Below are positions 46,274 through 59,500 of a stretch of 64,000 nucleotides of DNA, one piece after another (position 1 is the first letter of the stretch; every line of letters begins with the position of its first letter). Both the position numbers and the translations under genes were made by a program. The DNA is taken from the NCBI GenBank assembly GCA_950097015.1, contig CATNEN010000039.1, positions 14,354,501 through 14,418,500 on the forward strand, in the 5' to 3' direction. The notes under the pieces are model-generated. The model worked only from the letters and a program-made list of their open reading frames with translations, ran no database searches and had not been told where the DNA came from. The DNA comes from Macrostomum hystrix. Lineage: Eukaryota; Platyhelminthes; Macrostomidae.

Positions 46274-47216
46274 TATACCTTTTGTCAGTTGATTTCGCAA
46301 AAAAGCCAATTGATTTCCCCATTAGCTGAAGTCGAAAGCGAGGGCCCAACCAGCCTTCTCGACCATAGATAAGTCCAAATGAATTCCCTTAAGTCCAATT
46401 GATTTCCCTCAATTCAATGTGTCTTAAGCATACTCTCTGGGGAAATCGATTGGAGTTGTTTCATTCTGTTGTCTGTGGTCGAAATCGAGGGTTCATAGTT
46501 AGTCTTTGCCTACAGCGCAAATCTGGCATGTTCGAATTCCAATCGCCCGTGACAGTACGAAGCTTTTTTAACGTAATTAGCTGCTTGTCCAGTGCACGAC
46601 TGATAGTCTTCAGGCCAATGGTCTCCAATACAGGCCACCGCACTGAAAGACCACCGCGCATCATTTGCAGAGTGCAGGTGGGATTTTGTTCGACTATTGT
46701 TATCAGGTGCTCCGTCATTTCCTCATTCAGATGTTTCTGTCGATTGCCACCCTTGGCCAGACTATGATCTCTTCCGTCTCTTTCAAATACCTCAATGATG
46801 GACCTGGTGGTTCTTGGTTTAATCTGCAATTGTCTCGCCAGGAGCCTCCAGTCTTCACCTCGGACATACGATTGAGCGATTCTCTGTCGGTCCTTCTCCG
46901 ATACTGGTGTAGTGTAGTGCCCGCGCAGCATAGTGGTTGATGACCTCTGTTCTCTTGTACCTGCCAGATTTGCGCTGTAGGCAAAGACTAACTATGAATC
47001 CTCGATTTCGACCACAGACAACAGAATGAAACAACTCCAATCGATTTCCCCAGAGAGTATGCTTAAGACACATTGAATTGAGGGAAATCAATTGGACTTA
47101 AGGGAATTCATTTGGACTTATCTATGGTCGAGAAGGCTGGTTGGGCCCTCGCTTTCGACTTCAGCTAATGGGGAAATCAATTGGCTTTTTTGCGAAATCA
47201 ATTGACAAAAGGTATA
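46274..47216 (-). mobile_element. Tc1/mariner-type element with 253-bp TIRs
   Basis: Inverted repeats 46276-46528 and 46962-47214 are 253 bp each and nearly identical. They begin taccttttgtca and are flanked by TA, the target used by IS630/Tc1/mariner transposases. The 433-bp centre holds one open frame that encodes only the N-terminal DNA-binding part of a transposase. The element is therefore non-autonomous but carries an intact DNA-binding ORF. Confidence 0.9.
46461..46931 (-). CDS. Transposase DNA-binding domain only (Tc1/mariner type)
   Basis: The frame runs from the ATG at 46929-46931 for 156 codons and ends inside the left inverted repeat. It encodes two helix-turn-helix units: DRQRIAQSYVRGEDWRLLAR with RTTRSIIEVF, then EEMTEHLITIVEQNPTCTL and KTISRALDKQLITLKKLR. 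This is the paired N-terminal DNA-binding layout of the family. The whole DDE/DDD catalytic domain is absent. The frame has no internal stop. Such a protein could bind element ends without cutting; that role is inference. Confidence 0.8.
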   Translation of the reverse strand: MLRGHYTTPVSEKDRQRIAQSYVRGEDWRLLARQLQIKPRTTRSIIEVFERDGRDHSLAKGGNRQKHLNEEMTEHLITIVEQNPTCTLQMMRGGLSVRWPVLETIGLKTISRALDKQLITLKKLRTVTGDWNSNMPDLRCRQRLTMNPRFRPQTTE

Positions 47217-48500
47217 TTAAAATGGGCATTGATCAGATAATGTTTTTCTAAAAGGAGTTACTGCAGTTTCAGCCACATGGTGGTATTTTATGTCACAAAT
47301 AAACATTTGTAGAGTTCGTATTATATATAAAGATAATATTTTTAGCGAAAATCTGCCTTTTAAAAATACCTATCCGTCTAACAATGATTGAGAACTGATA
47401 ATTGCAGAATTTTTAGTGGTTGCATCGCAAAGTGAATTGTTCTATCCTACTAGTAGTACTATATGTTGCTAAGCAATAATATCGCTCTAGAGTTTCTATG
47501 TTTGATTTAAAATCAAGGCAAATCTAAAAAAATTCAGCGCAGATGAACCTGTTGTAGATAATCTTGTCGTAGCTGTGTATAGTTCTACTTGTATTCTAAT
47601 ATCAATCTGATTCCATGTGAAACCGGTGTTCGATAATGACAGTTTGATAATCGCCTGAATGCATGCTAACACGAGAATGCTAATACATCGTTGCTCATTG
47701 GCTTGCTGAATTATGCAGATCATTGCGTGCGCTGCCGATTCAACCAGCAAGAGCCAGTCTTAGAATGTCATCTTTGTCGAAACGACGTCGTTGTATAGCA
47801 TCGCACAGATACTAGATACTAGGACGAACCTACTTGGCTAGACAGCCCTTCATAGACGCAGTGACTAGCTGAACAATGTACTGCTTAATTTAGCATGTAG
47901 CATGTGGGTGTCTCTTTATGCATCAGTTGGCATTTAGACCCTGCTTCGTCTGGCAGAGCAGAGACGATGCACTTCACTTAAAACCAAGGCCTGTTCGATT
48001 GAAGTCAGTTCCAAATTTTGTAAATCTTTTAAACTTTCATCTGCCCCTTAAAATTACAAACGGCACCACCGGTGAAGGTAGGAGATTGCTAAAACACTTC
48101 TCTGTGAAGTTTATGACATTTTCCAGCCATAATGAAAAATTCATTCCTAACTACTTCCAAGTACGTTGCAGAGAGCACCTAGAAACTGCTTAGGACTTTC
48201 ACATCCATCCGCCAATGCATCCAGAGTTTTTGTGCATTGGCCAACTAAATCAGGACCAATCAGCAGCCTGTAAGAGGGACTTGTCCAGCTGATGGCTGAT
48301 AAGCCCACACGAAAGACAGTTAAAGAATTCAGGATCCTGCTGTGCATAATTTCCAGACTAGTTGTCAATGCCAAACTAATACCTGGGCATGCTCAGACAA
48401 TGAATCAGTGAGCGAAAATCAGGAAAAACTGAACTGTGAGTACACGAACTTGTAAAGTATAACAGGTTTGCTCATTCATTGCCACATGAAATCTGAAAGA
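47217..48500. other. Intergenic DNA, nothing recognised
   Basis: AT-rich DNA with chance ORFs only. Confidence 0.5.
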
Positions 48501-48504
48501 TATC

Positions 48505-48840
48505 CTTATTGTCAGTTCTGAAAGATACCCCATTGTCAGTTCTGAAAGATACCCCATTGTCTGTTCTGAAAGATACCCCATCGTCTGTTCTGAAAGATAC
48601 CCCATCGTCTGTTCTGAAAGACACCCCATCATCTGTTCTGAAAGAGACCCCATTGTCTGTTCTGAAAGACACCCCATCATCTGTTCTGAAAGAGACCCCA
48701 TTGTCTGTTCTGAAAGAGACCCCATTGTCTGTTCTGAAAGAGACCCCATTGTCTGTTCTGAAAGACACCCCATTGTCTGTTCTGAAAGACATCCGTCTGT
48801 TCTGAAAGACACCCCATTGTCTGTTCTGAAAGACACCCCA
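48505..48840. repeat. 24-bp tandem array, about 14 units
   Basis: The monomer is tgttctgaaagacaccccattgtc, with variants (aagatac/aagagac; attgtc/atcgtc/atcatc). One unit near 48790 is shortened. 24 is a multiple of 3, so long repetitive frames arise on both strands, such as SFRTDNGV repeats on the minus strand. Confidence 0.95.
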
Positions 48841-50597
48841 GAGGTGTTCACGGGTTTTTTCCGTTGCGGACCAGCCAGCATAGCAACAAAGAAAATTTCG
48901 TGGCCTGTCCACATCACCGTTCGATATTGTCCCATTGGTGTAAACACGCAATCTAGGGTAAAAATGTGAGAGCATTCGCAGACCCAAGCATGGCCTACCT
49001 TCTGTCAGAGCCGCAACAGAGAGGCAAACTTAATGAGTAAGGGCTTTTTTGACAGGCTTTCCCCACTTTCTCACTACCCCCCATTCACAAAACCAGCGCT
49101 GACCTGAGAAACTGCCAATCAATATTGAGCGGGTTCTTTCACCGCTTCCTCGACAATCCATCTGCGCGCGGTAAAAAGCAAGGTGAAGTGAGAAATTGTG
49201 CTCAATCTATCAGGTGAGCGAGTGGCTGTGACGGTGGCTGCATTGTTTGCAGTTAAATTGCTGATTAGGCAATGTGTACATGGACCTCTTGCCCAAAGGA
49301 CTCCACGCCTAGTCTGGGAGAACTTTGTACTTTTATCAGTATCACGGTTGTTTGAATTTTAATAGGTCTACAAGAAAGTCAGCTGCATTGTATGAAGTGT
49401 ATGTAAAATTTACTGGACCAATTCAAACGTACAATATCGTCCTGTACAGTAACAACCAATCCTATGGCGACCTGCAGTGCAAACTACCGCAACGATCCAT
49501 CATGTGTCTTGATAAGGACACTGGCTAAGTGGAAGAACTCGACTTATTTGAGTCGGCCCCAATAGCCATGCCAGGGCGAGCAGAAAGCGGCCAGACAAGC
49601 GCTGTGTCAATACCATGTGTTGCTCCTATCTGCTTTGTATATTCAGCAATTGTCTTGTAGGCAACAGATACTGTGTGACTAATTGTCCATATTGGAAAAG
49701 TTTTCCGCCTTCAAAGGTAAAACAACAGCAGAAAGAGAGATTAACGCGTCAGAGACATGTTTGTTCTTTTGTTGGCTGTTTCTGTTTCTGGGACAAACTC
49801 AAACATGATATTTGGCTCCGCACTGCACTGCATTCCTGACAGAAAATACATTGCTAAAGAAAGTTGACACTACATGGCTTCAATCTGGTGCTGAAGATTG
49901 ATAAAAAAATTCTGGACTTAGTGCCGATATCACACATGTTACAAAGCTAATCAAGGGAGTTTGCACCTTTAACTTGAGAAAGATTCTTAGGAAAGGAAAG
50001 AGTTCCTCAGGAAAGGAACAGGACAGTCCCTGGACTAATTGAGCGCGCTAACAAGCAGCAAAGAGGAACTCACAGCCGAGTATCGAATCGGCTGTCCGGA
50101 CTCTTTGAACGAGAAACGGTTCAGACATTGAAAAGTCTGCAAGCCACAAGCAGAAAGAACAAAGACAAAATGCCCTTTTTTCAATCAAAAGACCATGAGC
50201 TTAGCGATTAATTATACGGCGTTTTTACAGCCTCTGATCTTCTACGCTTGTTGTGCCTTAAAGATCGACTGATGTATTCAAATAGAAGGGTCAAAATGTC
50301 CAGTATAGATTAAACGACAGCGTGACAATCAGAGGCTAGGCTTTAGAAGCCTCTGAAATGTTATGTAAATTGAAAGCAAACCGAAAGTGTAAAATTATAT
50401 AAGTTTATAGTACCCTTCGTTATAGCTTTTCTACTTAATTATGAGTAGCCTGGTACCTTTACACTTTATAGCTCAGACAATAACTAACCGTATTCCCTCG
50501 AAAATTTCGTTCAGATAAAAATAGCCGAGAAGGATCACCCGAGACGATGCAACCGCGTTGACAAGTTATTTTAACCTAGACTCAAGATCTAGGCACA
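48841..50597. other. Region upstream of the D2-like receptor gene
   Basis: No gene was recognised. Acceptor-like ag sites (cctag, atctag) lie within 35 nt before the receptor ATG and may mark a 5' UTR exon junction. Confidence 0.4.
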
Positions 50598-53500
50598 ATG
50601 ACCGACCTCGATCGAGCCGGACTGCTCGGAGCTCTGGCTGCGAGCGCGTCTGTCGCAAACCTTACAAACCCCGGTGTTGGCAATGTCACCGCTGGTGGTA
50701 ACGGTAGCAGCATCACAAACGTCACCGCGGAAGTGATCCGTGGGCTGCTGGAAATCAACGAGACCACACCCCAGCCGGACGACCCATCGGGCGTGGAGCA
50801 CGGGCGTCGCTATTGGGTTTTGGGCCTACTTCTGTTTCCCTGCTTCACCATCTTCGGCAACGTGCTCGTCGTCATGTCGGTGGTTCGCGAACGAAGCCTA
50901 CAGTCCGTCACTAATTACTTTATCGTTTCTTTGGCATTTGCCGACATTCTAGTTGGCGCCATTGTCATGCCAATTTCAGTGTTCGTCGAGGTGAGTGAAC
51001 TGACTTTAATTTTAATCATACAGTTCGCGCACGATCTAAAAATTTCGTTCTTGGAAAACGGTTTGAACCGTGAAGCTCCAAAACGAAATAACTTCATACC
51101 CGCGTCGTTGGCACGGGGGTGAGTGGCAGAGCTGTCTAACGCGTTTGCCCCTAGCACCAACGAGCTCGCATGAGCTCAAGAGCTCGATTTCACGGCGAGG
51201 CCACATTCAATTGATTTGGATATGGCTTGGGCGCTTGTGGAGCAATTTACGCCCTCGAGGACCACGTCAGGGCAGGTGTACACACCTGTGTGCGCGTGTG
51301 CCTGCGTACGGTATCTGTGTTCAGGAGTCAGCGAAATGGACAGAATTGCCTTCTCGCTGGCTGCGGGTCTAGTGTCACCAAATGATGTGCCGTTGCCCGC
51401 AGCATCCCTGCAATTACGAGTATACTCGAAATAATAATTTAAATAATATAATTATACCCGCGTTGGCTGTGTCGAATGCTTTAGCGAGGCCCTGCAGGAC
51501 GTCCTCTTGCAGACCCAGTTTCACTTACGTGAACAGCATGCTTAGCAGCCAAATCATCAAATTTAAACGGTACCTTATGAAAGCGTCTTCTAAAGCGACG
51601 TCTAAAAATGAACTTGTTCGCCTATCGAATTGGAACCGGGCTGTGCATGCCCTCTAGCCACACGTCTTGTCAATCACTGGTACTGGAAGTAAACCGCACG
51701 CGGTCTTCGTGGGGCTCCATCAATGCCGAGCGATCGAATAACTGGCGCTGGTCGCTTGCGGGATGCATCTATTGGAAACGGTTTAACGGAACGCAGAGTT
51801 GTAGGCTTGTATTTGCCTTGCCAGTCTCTCTCCAGTACCAAGTTAGGAATAAACAATCCCGCAGCAGAGAAGTGTGTAATTATGTTTAGTAATGCGACTC
51901 TCTTCCCCTTTAAGTGTCTCTCAACTAAACAAGAAGTAACATGACTGTTTGTGCGCGAAACCTGCAGCCGTTTGTCTAGAACGGGCGATGTATAAATAGA
52001 TCCCAGCGACCTTCTGTTCCCCATTCAGCTCTTAAATTGGGTACCCGTTTGCGGCGGCGCTCCCAGACGCCACACGAAAAGAATTTTAATCATGTTTCAA
52101 AAGCGGCAGTCGCATTGCGCAGTGAGTCAGTGAGTAGGACAGACGGAGAGACAGGGTCAGATGTAGGCACCACGCTTGTGGGAATAACGAGACCTCATGC
52201 CTCCAATCCTGTTGTGAGCCTTTTAAACTCAACGGTTTGTTTGTCTGAGGCTCCCATGAGAGATTGGCCCCACTAATCTGCAGGCGCGTCCTCATTAGCA
52301 TGGGATTAGCATTCCAGATCCCTTGATGTGACTTAAATTTTGCTCAGGCTGCAGTCAATAAATTACTGCAAGTTTAAGGATCTTCGTTCTCTTCACTTCT
52401 CTAGCCCGGTTTTCAGACTAAAGACTCTGCTGATTGACCTGACGCGCATTGTCCGAAGTAAGACTAATTTTTTATCTATAAAATAATTATCCAATTCTAA
52501 CTCTCACCAATTGGCGACTTGAAGATTCTAAACTAGCAGGACTGGCTGCATTGAGTAATGATAGTAAAGCCATTCCAAGGAGAATAAGAGATTGCTTCAA
52601 CAACAATATGTCTATTGAGTATGGTATCTGGGGCACAATGAGCAGCTGTATAGGAGAGGTGGTTGGCAGCTAGGTTTGCTGGGGAACGGCTGGCCATTCA
52701 GCACGCCTTCCAAACTGCTGAAATCCGCGGGATCCTTCCGCGTCTCCGGGTCTCTCGGCTCTCCAGCTCAGCTTGGGTCTCCAGAGAGGGCAGAGCACAT
52801 CCGGGTGCTCTGACCTGGCCTGCAGCCTCAATAAGTCATTCATTACTTCTTTGCTGTGCGCTAGCTCATCTTTTTAAGGCAGAAAACTTGCATTGCCAGC
52901 CGGCCGTGCTTCTGCGGCTCGTACTTAACTTACCCAACTTTCCTGCCATTCATGAGATTGCCGATTGGCACTGTCAATGAAATTGGCCCTTGACATTGTA
53001 AGTTGGTACGTAGGACAAGACACAGGTTAGACAGATAGCAGCGTGGAGATAGATAATTTACGATTAGTTAAACTTTTTACTGGCGGACTTGCTGATTGAT
53101 TCTCATTGCTCGATTAGCTCACAGATTTATCCATTGATTTTTGGCTGATTATTGATTGATAGACTGATAACTAACATCCAACCTTCCTCCCATGAGAATG
53201 TACAAAATGTTTATGGCGGGTGGCAAGCGGGTATGACGCTCAGGCCTAGATGACAGAAATGGTCTCAGATGGGACCACAGATAAGAACTGTGACAGGCAG
53301 TAGCTCTACGCTAGGATCTGAGTCGCCAATCTGAGCAAGGACTCGGTCTCTGCTGCACACAACAGGAGAACTGCATGAGACCCGGCATAGTTAGGCCAGC
53401 CATAGCAGGTTTAAGGAAGTCCATTAGCATTTTTTATTTGACCGCCCTGCTTCCTGTCTCCGGGAGAAAATGGAGCAGCTGCGATGAGAGACCAGAGCGG

Positions 53501-56500
53501 GAGAAAGCCACCAGAAAGAGGAAAAAAGAAACACGGGCCGCTTCTGAAAAATAACGAACATGACGTCCATTGCTGTGCCAGAAAAAAACGCAAGGAGAAG
53601 GAAGAAAGACACGAGAATATTAGCGGTGCTGCTTATCGTTGGGAGTTCGAATCTCAGCCCGAGGAAAAGCTTTGTGTCCTTGAGTAAGGATCTTTAATTA
53701 TTTAATCCTCAGCTGGTACATTAGGGCGGAAATTTAGGTGGGTTTTGGGTCGACAGTCGTTGGACTGTACACTGTGTTTTGGAAGCGCAATTCCACAACT
53801 TAACATATGACGAAACTGCATTGGTAAGGGGTCGTATCTTATATTTATCTTGGACTACTGCACAATGACAGCAACAAGAGGAACTTCTCCCGCCAGCCTC
53901 TGTCGATTGCCGGTCAGGATATCTAGCTGCTCGCAGATACTCAGGTCAGCGGGCGTCCAACCAGATGACATGGTCAGAAGGGTCTTACTGCCCACTCCGA
54001 AAGCCGCAGCAGCATGACCCCATGCCTAGCGTCTAGCTGCCTCTTCAAGGCGTCCGTCAGGGTCCAGGTCTCGGCGTTGCACAACAAGACAGTCTCAACG
54101 ACTACCTGAAATAGTCGAGCGCTGAGCCCGTCATCCAGAGCCTCGGATTAAAGCACGAAGCGCAGCGCACGCCGAGCGGTACCGTGAAAACGAACGTCTT
54201 CCGTGCGTTCAGCACGAGCCACTGGCACCATCAGACGTTCATAACATCAGTGCGAGGTCGACCGCGTAACCGAGAAAAGAGAGCCGCTTCTGCGGTTGCC
54301 ACCGACTCTTCTCAGAGGAGAGCCAAGCATCAAAGTTGGGCTTGATTCAACCCAGAAAGTTCTAATCAAATTTTCCACTCTTTAAACCGCAGGTTCAGAC
54401 ACACTTCCAAAGCTGTCTTACATCGCTTACTTTTCCTTCCTACATGCATATAATCAATAACCTTTACCAAGCTGCGAGGGCCCAGGTGAATTGGCCCCCT
54501 AGATACTAAGCTGGCACAATGGGAAACTTCATTTAGTACGCAGTGCAGCTGAACTGAAGCGCTGGCGAAACGCTAAATAAACTGGAAGTCAGAGCCGCCT
54601 TATACCACAATGAATGCAGGTTTCCATAATCCCCAATTCACTAGAAGCAGCAGCGGAAGTCCGATCCGATGACGAGAGAGAAAGATCTACCACTTTTGAT
54701 CCCCATTTTTCATGTTCAAGCTTCTGATCGGACACCGAATGGCAATTCCGAGCCAGCGATAAGACTAAAAGTGCTTCTGACACTGGTCCAGAGAGCCGAT
54801 CGTTTCAACCTGCGCCAGGGTTGCTTGCGGAGAGTCCAGCCAGTTCCTGAATCTCTTGGCAAAAAGCTTCAATAGTTAGAATAGCTAAAATACGAGGGGT
54901 GTCCAAAAAGTAGTGATACTTTTGCTCGTACAGCCTTACTGCATGCTTGAAAATCAGCAAGTTTGGTGTTGTTGGAAAGCGAAAAATATCAGCTTTAATT
55001 TGACTGCAAACATTTAACAAAAAGACAACCTATAACAAAGTTATGAATAGAAACACACAACAAGGTCAGCCATAGAGTTACAATGAATTTATGCATGGTG
55101 TAACAGGTCAAGAAGTTTCGACAGTTAGTACGACTCATCATCATCAGGGAGGGAAGCTTTCTCCACATAATTACCCCCCGATTGCACGCACTTCTCCCAG
55201 CGACGAAACAAGCGATCAATCGCATCTGCGTAGATCTGTGGTGGGTCGGAACCCTTCAGTGTCCACACTTTAGACTCTTGCTTTGTCGGCGGGTCAAAAT
55301 GTGGAACCCACGTCTCGTCGCCAGTAACAATCAACTGGCAGAACTGATTCCAGCCACCGCGTTGACTTACCAGATTCAGGTTCCCTTGGCATGTCTGCTG
55401 GCGCTGCGGTCGCATATCAGCAGTGAGGAGCTTTGGGACCTAGCGGGCGCTCAGCTTAACGAAGTTCATATTGGTCAGGCAGAGATGAACCGTTGATCGT
55501 GGGGTGTCGAGTCTGTCAGCAATCTCACGAATTGTCATTCTGCAGTCTTCTTCCAGCAGATCAAGAATCCGGTCAGCCAAAGCCTTTGAGCTTGGTGCAG
55601 ATGGCCTTCCTGGCCTTGGCAAGTCAGCCAAATTTGTTCTTCCTGACTCAAATTGCTCGACCCATCTGTACACCGTCATGCGACTTACTGCTTCGGCTCC
55701 GTGAATGCTGCACAGATGATGGTAAATCTCCTGTCCACTTTTCCCATTACTCCATAGTGTGTGAATTGCGTGTCGCTGTCCTTCCTTTGAGCGCACGTCC
55801 ATAACTGTCAGTTGAACAGAATCTGGTCTTGAAAAAGCAAGCACTTGTGAAAGACAAATGAGCTGGCAGTGCAGAAGCAGGCAGGCAGGCAGAAGCAAGC
55901 TGGCAGTGCGAAGAAGACTTAGCCACAATTTTACCACAGACAAACAAAAAGCAACCCTCGTACGCTCGTAAAATTCTACCCCAGTATTTATTGGTTTACA
56001 TTTATTGATTTGATTATCGTACCGTAGATAAGCAAGATAGCAAAACTGAATATCGTTTGTTTAGAAAATCTTAGATTGATTACGAATCTCTCTTTGCAAC
56101 GTTAAAATGTCAACGTTTGATTATTTTATTTCAGGATTTTGTTTGACGAATTCAACAGATTGATTTGGGATCGATTTGGAGTGAGCAAATGACTCGGCTA
56201 GTCCCCGGTTACTGATGCTTTACGTTACTCTGGGGAAAACTTTCTTTAAAAAACGATTACATCGACCTAATGTTTTTAATACGCGTTTTTATAATGGTGT
56301 AAAAATGTTTTGCTAAAAGCTCGTCTCCATTTGTCGGCAGTGGCACTGCACACTGCAGCGGCCTGCTTATCCCAAGTTTTCAAATCCGCCGCGTCACCTG
56401 CATGCCTCAGCGTGACCGGAAGGCTCCCAAGCGTGGCATTCGGGTCTAGAGTGCGTCTCGAGGGGCTGGGGGTACCCGACCACTCGAGTGCGCCTCTGAG

Positions 56501-59500
56501 GACCAGCCGGGCGTAAAGAATGTGCCGCATTTTTACGCCGGGCGACTGCAAGTTAGCGAGTTAGCCGATGGCCACTTACAGTGCCCCGCCGCTCGTCTCT
56601 CTCTGCTCCCTTCTTATTTCTTTCTTTCTCGCACTCAGCGTGAAAACAAACACTGCACAGCGGGACTGTCGCGGTCGACAGCGGATCTGCTATTTTTTCG
56701 TCGACAATCAGCCTTCGACTGTGCCGCTGACTGGGACCTGGTGGCCAATTCAGGAAGTGTAGTGCAGCCAGTCTGGTGCACGGGCTGCTAGTACAAGCCC
56801 GAACCAAGTGGTCCTCTGGCCGATGTAAGAGCACTCTATACCCTCCTCTCTACAGTCCTCTCTCTGGCCTACTCTTATACTCTCTTCTTTATTTCTTGGA
56901 CTCGCTCGCCACTCTCTCGGCTGGCAACTCAAGCGAGCAGCATCGGGCAAAACGCTGGCTTCTTCCAGAAGAGCGAAGAAAGAGAGGCCACTACCTCTCT
57001 ATTCCCTCCCTGTCCGACCAACACTGATCTGGAAATTGTTTTCTCGGCTGATTAGATACGTTGCAAAGCGATTTAACTACTCCACCGCCGAGGCTGTGCC
57101 GCCTTGGCTACCTTTATTATTATTGAGATAAGCGTGTCGCGGGACCCTTTGTCTGGACCCAAAAATAAAGCTGCGGAATCTTTGTGCCTTATCAAGCCTG
57201 TCTCTATCCGTGTCACCGGAAGCTACGAGTTTGACAACTATTTTTAGATCACATGGCTTTTTTCATCTTGTAGTGTAGCAGCAGCACCAGAAGCAGTTTT
57301 TAATATCGAAAGAAGTTGCAGAAAAACCTACATCCAGAGCAGCTGTAGCTTCAGTCGCAGTTTAAGTTGCATTTTCGATTCCGATTCCCGAACCATTTCC
57401 AGGTAATGGACGGTGTATGGCACTTCGCTAACATCATGTGCGACCTGTGGATCATGTGCGACGCTATGTTCTCCACTGCTTCAATTCTCAACTTGGTTGC
57501 CATCAGCATTGACAGGTCAGTTTGAAAGGGGCACTAGTCAGTAATGAATAACATTCAAGGCTAGGAAATCTATGCGAACCAACACCCACAGGTTCATTGC
57601 GGTCACGCAGCCTATCAAATACTCGAAGCACAAGAACTCTAAGCGTACACACGTGACAATCGCGGCCACCTGGCTAATTTCTATGGCCATCGCGCTGCCC
57701 ATTGGCTGCGGCCTGCAGAACCTTAACGGGATTCGAAACCGAACGGAGTTGAAAGACTCCTGTATCTTTTTTCACGGAGACTTTCTTATCTATTCTAGTC
57801 TGGGTAGTTTCTATATTCCCTGCCTGGTTATGCTGGTTCTGTACTACCGCATCTTCAAGGTGAGGCATTGTTGTGTGGTTTGGGTCAGGGTTCGGGTCAA
57901 CAGAATGCCGCAGTATTAATGCAGTTTTATTGGCATTGTTTTGTGGTTTGGCCTGGGTTTTAGCCTAGTGTTTTCAGCGTCGGACTCACGACTTGAAGGT
58001 CGAGGGTTCGAATCCCGATTCTATAACGTCCTTTATTATGCCCTAATTATGCAATTTAGCGAGTTTCAACTCAGCATTGCTTCAGTTCACCCAGCTGTTA
58101 AATGGGTTTCAGCATCAGCTGGGGTAATTGAGGGCGGGTGTCGCGTCCTCCCAGTCCATGGACTGAACAAAAGTACGCAGCCTTCAGATGCGCCGCGCAA
58201 TAGCGGCTGTGCTGTCAGCTGCGCATCTGGTCCAATTAGGGCCTGTGGTCGTAAAAAAGTATAGTTATTAGGATGCCTGTTGTTAGTAACATTTAATAGA
58301 TCGTTGTACCACACGTCAACACACTCGAAACACAGCCACTGTACTCCGACACTAACGTCCTGATTCTGTGAATTTTTCATTCTTCATACATAAAATTGAG
58401 TTCTCATGTTGATGCTCAACTGGTAGAAACATCTAAAATACCAATGCCAATGAAGTCTTGGGCGCCACAATGCGCCATCAACATGTTGAGAACCCTTCTG
58501 CTGCAAGCATTGCGTGACTCGGGGGTTGCCAAATACGGGCCAATTCATTTGAAATTCTTTTCGAAGAACCTAATGGCAAGAATAATTAACATAGCTGTGT
58601 ATAGCTGTGATGAATCTATATTGGTACAAAAATACGATATAATCAAATTCAAATCCGGATTAAACTACCTGATTAAATCTGGACGTCGGACAAGCAGCTT
58701 TAATCAGGTAGGCATCCAGTTTAATCAGATAGATATCCTATTAAATTAGGTACACAGGGCACAGCGAGGAACGAAGCGATATTTTTATACTTAAAAATGT
58801 AATTTAGGCATCCCGTTGATAAACAATAGACGAAAAAACACCTGCCCTGACAATCAAGGTCATCTGGCGTCGAGCTAAAAAGGCCGCCTCTGCCAAGAAG
58901 GGCGGCTGCAGCGGCGGAGGAGGAGGAGCTGGCGGAGGGGCCGGTGCAGGCGGCAAAATCTACGCCAACTGCAAAGCCACAGCCTCAGCAGCCGTCACTT
59001 GCGCTGACGACACAACAGCCGCGGTGGCTGTCGGCGCGACGGAGGCGGCGGAGGCGACTGATGCGGCGCCAGAGGACGAAGTCAGGCGCGCCCTTGTCAT
59101 CGTTCACGCCAGTCCGAGGCGACCGAACAACCTGAGCCTGAGCCTCAGCGGTGGCGTCGGAGCTGGCGGACGCTGCGTTCGCCAGAATTCCTCATCGCTG
59201 TCCTCTCACCACAGTCGTCGAAGCATTCGCCGCGGCAACAGCGGCTGCAGCGTTCACGGTAATGCCTGGGACGACGATGAAGAGGAAGATGAAGCGGACT
59301 TCGATGACGAGGAGGCTGGGAACTGCTCTCTGGCGCTTAACGACAGCTTCGCGGCTCCCTGCGCCGGGCCGATGGACGAGAACCACAGCACAATCTGCGA
59401 GACCCGGCTCAACAACCATTCCGGTCGGACTGCAGCCTCCGCCTCGTCGGACAATCAGCTTCGAAAGCCAAAGAAGTCGTCCCGGATGCAGCAGCTCGAC

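Noticed and set aside
48405-48987. SFRTDNGV-repeat protein, or a CRISPR-like look of regular repeats
   Set aside because: The units are contiguous with no unique spacers, the frame is a multiple-of-3 artefact, and the genome is eukaryotic.
50915-52300. Several ORFs in receptor intron 1
   Set aside because: They have no domains, overlap each other on both strands and lie within an intron with SINE material.
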